Source: Odontesthes bonariensis
Taxonomy: Eukaryota; Chordata; Actinopteri; Atheriniformes; Atherinopsidae
Assembly: GCF_027942865.1 (NCBI RefSeq)
Contig: NC_134529.1
Location: 20,066,467 to 20,130,466 of the forward strand
Direction of reading: 5' to 3'
Length of the DNA stretch: 64,000 nt
Below are positions 48,601 to 60,600 of the stretch, piece by piece. Below the pieces are notes generated by a model that was not told where the DNA came from, ran no database searches, and worked only from the letters and a program-made list of their open reading frames with translations. A program made the position numbers and the translations under genes. The first letter of the stretch is position 1, and the number at the start of each line of letters is the position of its first letter.

Positions 48601-51600
48601 GGGTACATGGTGACAGCTGCTCCCAGGTCCGTCACTGCCAGATTCACACTCAGAAGCTCCGGCGGCTTCATCCTTGATGACCTTTTGAAAGCCATGATGA
48701 GGACTAGCAGGTTTCCCACGATGGAGAGCACAGCTGAGACAGACAGGAGGAGGAGAAGACGGCGGGGAAAGAAAAGGAAACAGATTGAACAGTGATCTTC
48801 CATTTTTCATGGTCATGACCCTATGTGAACTGGAAACTACTTCAGGAGTGGATGCCTTTTTATGGCCAATCAACAACCTCCAGAGCAGAACAGCAGTGCT
48901 TTAAATAACCTACTGCAAAAAAAGAGTCAATCCTCACAGAGCCCTATGTTAAAATACCCAACATTAGAATAAAAACAAAAATCTTTACAATGATATAAAC
49001 AATGTTTTTGGCATCTTTTGTTAATTTATGACAGTTGTAGGGGAGGGATTTTATGCAAAAAAAAAAAGTCCTCTGTTTAAATGATACACTAGTGTTGAAG
49101 TAAAGCATTTCTAATGGGTGGGAAACTCGGGAGTGACTGGGGAGTGCTGTGACCTCTAACCAATGGGTATATATTGGGTATATACGAGGACATCTTCCCT
49201 GCACCAATATGGCTCAACCGCTGAGTGAACGAGTGTCCCAGCTGGTGAAACTCAAGTTTAACACAGCCAAAGGAAAACAAAGAAGGACTTCGAAGGCAGA
49301 CAAACAGATGACGTCACAGTAGCTATGTCCATGCTGTGTCTGTCTTCACTGCGTAAATCACAGATCGTCTCATCTGTGCGTGGCTGAATTTGCTGGATAA
49401 TTTCCCTGCAATAAATCGCCTGTATTTGTTCAACGCTGACTGCATCACCGCAGAAGTCAAGCTTACTATTCTCCTGTGAATAATCCACCGAATTTGAAAA
49501 AGCACACAGTGTCAGGGCAGGGCATGAGCTTATTCCACCGAGCTTACTGGAGATTTACCCACTTTATCATCTATCACTTCCTGATTTAAGTGCATTCTTA
49601 TTCTTTCTTTGCTGTTATCAGACCCCTGATGCTCTGCGCTGTGTGATGCTCCTTCTGGACCAACACACAGGCTGAACACAGCTTGAATACACATTAAAAC
49701 GGCCCAAACATAATCGCAACCTGTGTTAGGAGAGCACTGATCCGTCATGCGTGTAATGTGTATAGGGTGAGAGAAAGCGTAGAACAAACACAGGGTGGGA
49801 GGTGCTAAATGCATGACCTTTACTCGTAACCGTGTTTCCACAGAACAGTGCTGCTAGACTTGCTGGAAAAAAAAATAAAATAAGATGCCTGCTGAATATG
49901 TAGCGACAGCTAAAGGACAGTTGATGATAACTTAAGTACTGGGATTGAAAAACAACAACAAATCTGACAAAATCCAACAAACATTTTTTTGGAAAAAAAG
50001 GGAATCAGCATGTGTTTAAACTGTAAGCAACCCACCTGATGGTCAACTCTTATAGATTTTAGAACTCACTGGGAGCTGCAGATCTTTGCACCACTTCCCT
50101 CCAGCCTCTCCCCTCTCCTCTCCTCTGTGTATGTGTATGTGTATGTACGAAGCAGATTTATAAAGCCCCATGATAATCTTCATATATTTTTTTGTTCACA
50201 AGGAAAAACAAAAACCTAATTAATTAGACGTGCCTCAGTTTGTGCGATGCTGCACGGATCTGGGTCACCTTCAGAATCAGCCAAGTACTCCGTCTGAATT
50301 CACCTTAAAGGGGTGATGGTAGTCGGATTTCTTTCAACACCAAATTATTTATCATATACATACTATGAGAACATTTGTCTTGCGATACGGGGAGCATTTG
50401 AGACTCAGAACTATTAGCAGACCCTGAAATTGAACATAAGAAGGTTGTTTTTTTACACCTCTAACATGTAAAAGTCATTATCACATCAGACTGATTATGT
50501 GACATTTAAATGGAAAATCTCTCTTGTTGCTTTAAATTGGCACATTGACACTACGAGTACTCTCACGGTGCACTTTAGTTCTTGCCCAGCTACCCTACAC
50601 AGGTATAAGATGCTGTGTTTGATGGAGTACTTGGCACATTCATACCGCTCTGAGAAAAGTGTATACTTGTGCTGTCATTATTTCTAGTTATTACTGTCAT
50701 TAATTCCAGTTGCGGAACAAAGTGTCTGACACAGAAGATGGAGACAGCTTATGAACACACTTTCCCTTTTTGTGTCTTTAAAAATTTATTGCCGCTTTCA
50801 CCTCAGCCCACATGATCATCTATAGTGCATGGACAATAATCCTGGGATTTACACCTCCTCCTGATGTCTTTCACAGGCACAGTAAGGCAGTGGTTACAGA
50901 AGGATTTCAGATCAGATGTCTTCCCAATGGTGTTGCAAGACAGAAAATAAACTAAATTTCCTCAGTGCTTAAGATATTAATGCCCTATGTGTATGGATTC
51001 TGATAGTGTTTTTAAAGTTGTTAGTAATAGTCTGATTTTAGAGTAGAAGTAGCAACCCATTTGAGTTCTTTGTTTGATTTTAGCCTAGTTAATTGGCTAC
51101 AATCTACATGAACAACAGTATTCTGATAGTAACCAGATTAAGATCACCTTCTGAAAAAGAGGTCATACTGTGATGTAAGGTCATATTCAGGGTATGCAGT
51201 AATCAAAATGAAGAAAACAAGTTAACTTGATTTTTTTGCCACATTTCTTATCATCAGCAGGCCTTCTCACACCAGGTTCACTCATCCACTATTGGTCTCT
51301 CCACATTTACTTTGCCTGAATTATTAAAATGGTGCCTTGGTGTTCCCAGATGAAGCAAATTAGCTGTGTAGCTTTGTAAATTAAGAGGGGTGTTGACAAT
51401 AATCTGACATGATTTAATGTGAACATTAAAACTATGTCTTCATTTAGTCAATGAAAAAAAAAAGAAGAAGCAAGAAACGGCTCTCACTTTTTAATTGAAT
51501 CTCCGTATCTTTTCACACATCACCTAACTATTTTTAAATTGTCTTTTCAACTGACTTTTTAAATGCTCACAGGGGACAGTTATGTAAGTAGCATCCACCT

Positions 51601-54600
51601 TAGATTGGACAGAAAATGTGCTAAATGTGGGCTTATTAACAGAAATCAAACGGTGCACAACATAAAACACATTAAAAGTGTCAGAACCTTGAAGCTTGAC
51701 CTGGCTAGCTTGAGGCTAATCAACTCTAATCAAAGCTAGCATATGGGGCTCTTTTTTTTTGGCTAATTTAGCTCACAGCTGAACCAGTTCAGCTCCAGTT
51801 TCCAGGGTCGAGGGTTTTTTCAAAGCATTCCTTCCCCAACAGGACCACCTTGCTCGTGGATCTTCGCTACTCTTATTAGGATTGTAAGAAATTGAGCTAA
51901 CTTTGTTTTCAGTGAACTAGCACATAACTTCACCAGGTAGACAGTCAGATAGCTTAGAGCCGAAAAGACATTTCAATTAAACAGGCTGTCACAAGCACTG
52001 CTTAAGTTAGCTCATTTTGAATTTACCATTTTTAGTTATGTCCTTTCCATGAATAGGAAGAAAAAAAATCCTTCAACTAAGCTTTTTTGCTCCATTAGCA
52101 ATGATGTTTAACCAGGGAAGCAACCAAAAATGGACAAATTCTACTAACTCAGAACTCAACCTAAATCCTAATTTGATTATATCTAACCAGAAGATCAAGC
52201 TTAACTGTACTTTTCTGTTCCACAAAAATTGTGACAGACTGCTTCAACGTGTAAGCTCCTTTTGTCTGACTCTCTACCTCCCCAAAATTAACTTTGAACA
52301 CTGGACCTCCCGCAGGATCCTCTGTGGAACTGTTAAAGCACAAAGCCCAGTGACCCGATCAACTTCCAGCTCACTGAAAATTACTTTCAAAGAAGTGCAC
52401 CCAAGCCAACAGCTCAAACCACTCACTGCGCAAGAACAAAAAAGAATCAATGGGGAAACACAACGCTACCCTCACTGCTCAGGTCTACAAGGAGAATGGG
52501 TCTTTGACAGTTACACAGCCACTATTTCATTAGATGGATGGAAGAGCTCACATTTTAAAAGCTCATTTTTAATCATGTAAATTAGGGTTAAACAATCTAA
52601 AATAACATTTCCGTACATTTAATGCTATTGCTTCCTACCCAACCAAAAACAGACCTTTTTTTTTTCTTTTTCTAATCACCAGGAGCAAAATGCGAAGGTA
52701 GTTATTTAACAAACATCACCGATGCGAAACAGCATGTGCTCCTCTCTACACAGAAAACAAGCAGGACTACGCAAGGAATCCAAATGCAGTAAAGGAATTT
52801 CATGAACGTCAAACAAATTTAAAAACAGGAAGTTCACAGATCGGCTTTATGTTTAATGATCGTACACTCAATTGCACAAGGGTGAGTGAGAAACGGGGCA
52901 ACTGCCCAACAAACCAATGGTAATCAGTCCTTTGTACCAGATTTAGATAGATATTAAAAGGGAGGATGGTTTTGTCATCCTAATCCTAACAGAGCTTTAT
53001 TATGCCATAATGGTACAATATGGACTAAAAGAGGATTATGTCAGAGAAGGGGTGAGTGGGGGCATTGGTAGGGGAAAGGTGAACAGTACAGAATGGGGGA
53101 TTGATAGATATTAATCATTAATATTAAACAAAAGAAAAAGTACTATCCACATAACCTACTTACTCTTCACTGTCTCTTAGCTGAATTAATCCATTTGAAA
53201 TACACCATTGTTTTCAAACCTCATGTTTTAAAAACATGAGGGGAGGAAGAGCTTGATCTTTAGACCTTTTGCAAAGACTCTTTCAAGTGTTTAATCGACT
53301 GTTAATATCTCTTTTTGTTGTTTAAACAGTCATGTCATATAGAACGGACTGCTTGGATCCATGAGCTGCAGCCCTATTTTTAGAATTTTTCAGTCTTCCT
53401 AAAATGCCAGTGCTTGCTTATGTGACTTTGCAACAAAGATCACGTCATACATGTGATGCATTGTTCCAATAAAGGGCCTCAAATCGAACTTCTCTGGAGA
53501 GTCATTAAGCCGCTTAACCAAGCCGTTATCCATCTTCTATTATATTTACTTATTTCCATCCATTGTCGATACCATTCCATCCATTTTCTATACCCGCTTA
53601 TTCTAGTCTAGTGTTGGAGCCTATCCCAACTGCCATTAGGTGATAGATCCTGGATGGCTTACCAATCCATTACAGGACCACCACAGAGACAACCATTCAA
53701 GCTCAAAGTCACTGTTACGGTCAATGTAGAATCACCAATTAACCTAACGTGTGTATTTTTAGATGGTGGGAGGACGCAGGGGTACCCAGGGGGAAACCCA
53801 CGCATGTACGGGGAGAACATACAAACTCCACATTGAAAAGCCTTAAAAGGGATTTGGACAATGAACCTTTTTGCTGTGTAGTGACAATGCTAACCCCAAC
53901 ACACAAGGTTTTTTTCTTTAGTTCAATTAGCAGTCCCTGGTCATCCTCTCAGTATCAGTGTTTAGTCTTGAGAGGGATAAAGATTTTTCATTTTAGGCCC
54001 CACTTGAATGCACAAGGTCAGTTATGTAGACTTATACATTGTCTCAAATCCTGCAGTTCTGTGTTTAAAGCTGCTATTTGGAGAGCAGATGTGCATTCAT
54101 GCTGACAGTAATGTATACATGTAGCCAATTTGAGTGATGTACTCAAGAACAGTTTGAGGCCTTGTCCATGTGTATTTTGACAAACAAAGCTTTTATATTA
54201 TTTTTTTTAACTTATTGTTTACATGCAAGTAAAGGTTAGAAGCATTGAAAATGAACATTTTGGGAAAAAGGCTTTCCAGAGCAAAGAATTCCACTTATTT
54301 CAAATGTGATATTTTGCATGGACAGAAAATCCATAGTGTTTGGTGTACGTTGTCATACTGACTGTCATGTGTGCTTTGATCTCATAATATATGCCATTAT
54401 TTTATTTATTTACATGGCAATGGGAGAGGGAGCTAAGAGTGTGCCAATGCCAACCTTGTTAAAGGGGAACTCCGGGGCATTTGAAGTGCATTTCCATTGC
54501 TAGAGGTTGTCAAATACTGACAGTAGGACACAGAGAGGTGCAAATCTGCGCTCCCCGTGTGGAGATCGCGCTGTTCGCACACCCTGTCATGCGAGGCTAA

Positions 54601-57600
54601 TGCGTGGTGGCTAAGGGGCAAATTCTAAACCTTCCATGTAAAACAACAACTTGCACACTGCAGAAACGTCACACCACTTTATAAACCATCCGACAATAAA
54701 GTCACAAGCCTTACCATCAAAACCATATGCATGGTTCTCACATTACTGGCATGGGGACGTTACAAAACAACTTTATAAACAGCATGTAACTCACCGGTTG
54801 GTTGTACGCTCGCGCATGTGAAAGCCCAAAAGAGTCGATGGACGACAATCCCATATACAAAACAATTATATTCTCTAGAAAACTGTGTTCAAGTTTTTAA
54901 AACATTAAAACAATATTACTGGGCATGTATTTTTGTAATGACAGGGTGTGCGAACAGCGCAATCTCCACACAGGGAGCGCAGATTTGCACCTCTCTGTGT
55001 CCTACTATCAGTATCTGACAACCTCTAGCAATGGAAATGCACTTCAAATGCCCCGGACTTCCCCTTTAAGAGGTCTTTTTACATATATTTGTAAAGTGAC
55101 ACGCTGATTATATTGAGCAGAGGAGCTACAGCGCGATACAGAGGTTTCTGAAACATAATCTAACACAGTTCACAGACACCAAAATTGCTGGTTTTGGACG
55201 AGATCTGTTCAGATTCTCAAAGCTGGTTGAACAACTTTTAGAATGAATAGGTCAAATCCATGTGTCTGCTCGAGTGTGTAATCAGGTGTCAGCAACAACT
55301 GTAGAATTTGGCCCAATCTCAGCAACCCTTACTTGCCCCTATCCCTAGATTTCTGACGGATTGTCCATTTCCTTGTAAAGATTGAGAGAACCATCCAAAT
55401 CGCCCCTCAACAATCCGGTTGAAGGGTTGGATTAATGTGATCAATGGCAGAGGATTGATAGACCCAAATGCAGAGAGGCTGACGAATAAAGAATAAAACA
55501 ACCATTATTTAACAAACCCAAATAAAAGGCACTGCCAAGCAGGAAATCCAGAAGCACAAGAAACTCTAAACAACCTAAATACTGAGTACAAGATAGAGCC
55601 AGACAGAATAACCATGGGGGAAACTACAACAACGAACGGTCAAATGACTTAGAGTACCTGAGAGCTATAAATGCTGGGTGAGTTGATAAGTTGAGAGACA
55701 GCAGGTGAGTAATAAACAGGAAACAGGTGTGCGTGGAGACCTAGACACCTGAATGCATCTTGGTGTAATGACAAGAACAGAGTAACTTAAACTAAACCAA
55801 AGACTGAAAGTGTCTGGAGAATAAGCAGAATACAAACTTAAGAGAAACATGAATATGAATACTAGCAGAGTTGAATGCACGTAACTAAACTAGGGACTTG
55901 GGGAAAATAAAAGCTCAGGGCCCAAACGGAATAGAAGCACTTGAAAGGAAAACAAGAATACAACAGAATCTAAAGCAGATGACTGAAGACCAAAACAGAA
56001 AACTCAAAGAATAAAGCTCACATAAAACACCAGCACTTAAACGAGAATTGAATGAAAACACAGAACGGTGACTAAACCAGGGCACAAGAAATAACTAAAG
56101 CAGAGCCTAGAACAAGAGCCAAAGCAATGCTGATAATTGGATAACTAAAGTGAAGACAAGAGATCAATAATGAACTAGATTACAAAAAGCCATAAATTTA
56201 AATCCCCTTCACCATAAGTAAACCTACAGAACCCTAACAGAGTTGACCATAACTCCTTAATCCCCCCAAAAAAGGGGCATTGTAACCCTGCAAAACTGAG
56301 GGGTATAACCAACTAAACAATTCCTAGGTGGGGAAATGTACTTTCAACAGATTACATACAGCCAACATGAAGTTATTTATACAGAGTTCATGCCTATTTC
56401 ATATGTTACCAGACTGTGTCAGATTGTGTGTGATCAGGTGATTCTAATTTAACAGGTATATCAACTCTCACTAAATTCTCTGTCTGACGAGTTTATAGGG
56501 TCTCCTGTGTGATTGTTCTGCATCTGTCATGTAGCTATGAAACACATTGTGCCTGACTTCATTGTAATCATGTAAAAGCTCTGAAATCTGCATAGCCTCC
56601 TCATATAACCCAAATCGGAAAAGTCCCATTAGGGCTGATGTCCAACTCAATTTCAATGGTAATGATAGGGTTGTGTATTCCTTCTGTGTGGTGGAGAGAA
56701 CTGGATGGAGATAAGATATGAATGCTTTGACTTAATGAAATCAATTGGATTTCTTCACATAATGTTATTTAAAACTGGAAATAAAACAGAGCATGGTTCC
56801 TATATTATTGAGTTCCTTTAGCTGGTATGAATGCCAACAGCCAGGATGTCCTTTTTCCATTTGAAAAACAAAATTCTCTTTGTGATATGAAACTTTGATC
56901 AAATTTTGTCTTTTGATTTCTAAACTTTCAATGCTTTGCTCTGTTGTTCCTTTACGAGGGAGACAGCGGTCTGTGTTTGTTCCTTCCCTTATTCAAGCAC
57001 AGTTTGGCCAAAGCTGCTATCTACCATCTTCCATTATGCTTTGTACATCTGTCAGTCTGCCTTTGGTTGTTCTGACAAGGCTCCAAGCAGGTCTAATGTG
57101 TGAAATAGCATTCTAGCTGATTACTACGACTCCTGGAGCTTTGTTAGATGACAGCACTCCAGTGAAGAGAGGATGTGACTGTGCAAATCATGCTATGCAG
57201 CTTAGAGCGTCGAAATGGTAGCTTTGGCTTTACTATTAGATGTATAGTATTGAAATGCATATGACATATGCAACATTTGTATAAGTAGTACTAGCATACG
57301 TCACAGCATGGGCATTCTGAGTCAATACCAGCAGGCTAAAACACCCTGCAGTGAAAGTGCATTTAGAAATAGCTCACCCCTTTCTTGACTCTGTGGACCA
57401 CATTCGGGTTTTGTTCAGCTATAATTTCTGAACTCTTAGTGGGCATTTTGCAATACAATAATACGTCAATTGAAAAACCAGCACGTATACATGCACGCAC
57501 CAGCATGCAGAGCTACTTTTATGAGGACACAGCACTGACTTCCATCCACTGTGTTCAGCCTACCCCAAACCCAAACCATAGAATTGAACCATTACCTAAA

Positions 57601-60600
57601 CCTATTACATTCTGACTTATTAGGACTTGGATTTGGTCTTTCGAAGGATTATGAGGCCACAACATGTACAACAAGTGCACAATTGGCCGTTGGGCACATC
57701 TGGATCATCAGTGAATGTGTGTCTGTCTTGTCATTTTAGTGTGTTACGCACACTATTGTTGAACTCTATCAACCTTTTTTTTCCAGTCTATTAAACATGC
57801 TGAATCACCGTTGGGTCTGTTGGTGAACCAACTCCCTCTGACTTGCTGTTCAGAGCAGCAAATGGGAGCACAAGAGAGAAGGTGGCAGTGATGACACAAA
57901 GCAAACTGCTAACTTCTCCTTTGTACTTTTTTCTCGGCAATAATCGGCAATGTCGAGTGAGGAAACTGAAGAACAATTGGCATGTATGATTTCAAATTCA
58001 ATTAAATTCAATTCAAAAATACTTTATTTATCCCAGAGGGAAATTAAATGTTGATGTAACTCAATTAAATCAAGGAGTTATTATAGATGCTGATGGCTGT
58101 GGGCAGCAAAAATTTCCTGTAGCGGTCCGTTTTGCATCCAAACTGAAGAAGCCTTTGACTGAAGAGACTCTGTTTTCCGATAACAGTCTCATGGAGAGGA
58201 TGTTCAGGGTTGTCCATAATTTTCTTGATTTTATGCAAAATCCTTCTTTGCATTATTGTCTCCAGAGGTTCCACAGTCGTCCCCAGAACAGAACCAGCCT
58301 TCTTTATCAGGTTGTTGAGTCTTTTTAGGTCCCTGGTTCTGATGCTGCTGCCCCAACAGATGACGCAAGAGGAAATGACGCTCTCAACAACAGACTTGTA
58401 GAAGATCTGCAACATCTTGTTGCAAACCTTGAAGGACCTTAGCTTCCTCAAGAAGTACAGTCTGTTCTGTCCTTTCTTGTAGATGACTTCACTGTTGTGT
58501 CTCCAGTCCAGTCTGTTGTCCAGATGAACACCAAGGTATTTATATTCCTCAACCACCTCCACTTCTTCTCCCATGATGGAAACAGGGTTTGATCTGACCC
58601 TGTTTCTCCTGAAATCTACAATCATCTCCTTTGTTTTGTTAACATTCAAGATGAGATGATTGTTCCCACACCATGCCACAAAGCGGTCCACCAGCTCTCT
58701 GTACTCAGCTTCTTGTCCATCTCTGATACACCCGACAACTGCAGAGTCATCTGAATATTTCTGTAGATGACAGGAGTCTGACTTGTACTGGAAGTCTGAA
58801 GTGTACAGAGTGAAAAAGGAATGGTGAGAGTACAGTCCCCTGTGGTGCTCCTGTGCTGCTAATCACCTAGTTTACTCTCAAGCTTCTTTCTATACACCTC
58901 CTTGCTCTCTCTGATCTTGACTTTGAGCTGCTTCTGTATACTCCTCAGTATTATGATAAGCCAGCCCTTTAAGACATTATTGAGAACCATTTTTTTAATT
59001 CCTTTTTTCTCCTGTTTTTCCCTGTTGTATAAAGTATCTACTGCCGCCCCCTTCTACACTGGTAAGTTACATCTTAGTTTGCTGATGGAGAACGTGGATC
59101 CTGGCCAGCAGCTGGAAGCAATCTTTGTGGTGTGTTCAATTGCTATTTTTTCACAGACACTGGCAACATGAAGAGACCCCGCAGGAGGCGTCTTGTCGCT
59201 GCTGGTTCTTCCTCTCAATTTGACGTATAATAGCTCTATGTCTCAATGAGACATACACACGTTTGTTTTGATATCCCAATGAGGACATTCCACTGACATA
59301 AAGTCTTTCCTACACTCTTATCCTGGTCTTTACCATCAAAACTAAATGATTGTGAGTCTAAATCTTTTACCGGTGTTTATGATGACCCTTTTTTTTAAAA
59401 ACACTGTCCTCACACTTTTTTTTTTTAGCACTAATCTTTTTAATACTCGCAATGGCAAATATTAAGCACACCTTTCTCAAGCTTAGCCCCTTTTCCATTG
59501 GAAACAATCAGCTTTATTTATTCTTATCCAATCAGGCGCTAATAAATATATATAAAAATATAAATATCTTTGCAGCAAAGTCCCACATCCCACATGTAAT
59601 AAGAGCACTGCAGCAGCAGGCTCCCACAGCTCGACATCAGTGGGCCACACGAAAACTCCTTAGAGGGGGCAAAAAGAACACGAAAAAGAGTCTGAGGTGC
59701 TCACCCAGCATCCACACTCGCCAGAGACTGATCTGATGGGATCTGATGGCATCTGTGTGCTGCAAGCCCAATCCGCTAAGACCCAACTTCACAACCCACT
59801 AGGCCCAAAAGATATATTGCTAACATCCCGGAAGCAGAAACTCCAGGACACCCTCAGATGTTTTTTTGGGGCTTTTTTCCCACGACAAAGGCCTTTTCGA
59901 TGCCTTTAAGCTTTGTCAGCTGCTACATTCTCATTTTTCTCAGCATCTGGCCCTTCTGTATCCTCAGATCCCTCCGTCTCTGCATCACTACAGTCACAAA
60001 TGGCACTCTTTTCAACATCTATTTTTTCTGGCTGCCACTCATCATTACAGCGTTAACATCATGCTCACTTGACTCAGATAGCAGTTGCTCCACGATCTTG
60101 TTGACCTTCCTGTGTTGCTCTGCACTTGAGTTCTGGAAATTGAAGAGACACTAACTGACACTGAATGAAACCAATCTTCTAATAGTATGTTAAAATGACT
60201 ACAAGTTACAACCTAATAACGTGAATTGATTTAAAATACCTTCGATTGTTACTGAAATATAACAGCAGTGTCCAACTGAGTAGACAGATGATTCATCATT
60301 ATTTATGTTCAACATTAAATTGACAGTAATAAACTTAAACAATTACATGGCTCCTTAAATAAAATATATATATATATAATAAATCATACAGTTTTAAGGA
60401 CCTTTTACTGTGATATGATTTCCATAAAGCTTACAAGCTGTGACAGGTCTCATATTCCACTGGCCATCTTGGGGTTGATAAATGTGTGGCGCACTTACAA
60501 CGATTGTTAGGCAGGTGGCAGTGTGTAGGACGACTCGTTGGTGTTCACTGAAGTGGCTAATGTGCAACTATGCCCTCCAAAACCATGCATTTATTAGAAA

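Noticed and set aside
48734-48803. In-frame ATG at 48803 as the opsin start
   Set aside because: The frame upstream of 48733 translates a pyrimidine tract (Arg-Arg-Leu-Leu-Leu-Leu-Leu) followed by CTCAG, a splice acceptor, and lacks a normal opsin N terminus. Exon 61311-61380 fits in phase and completes helix 1.
52101-52580. 159-codon ORF on the plus strand
   Set aside because: The Asn/Ser/Lys-rich product resembles no family, and there is no promoter or splice context; the length is plausible by chance in intron 1 of the opsin.
58902-59171. 89-codon hydrophobic ORF on the plus strand
   Set aside because: Its first part is the complement of the LINE linker sequence and the rest is T-rich; it is a composition artefact.
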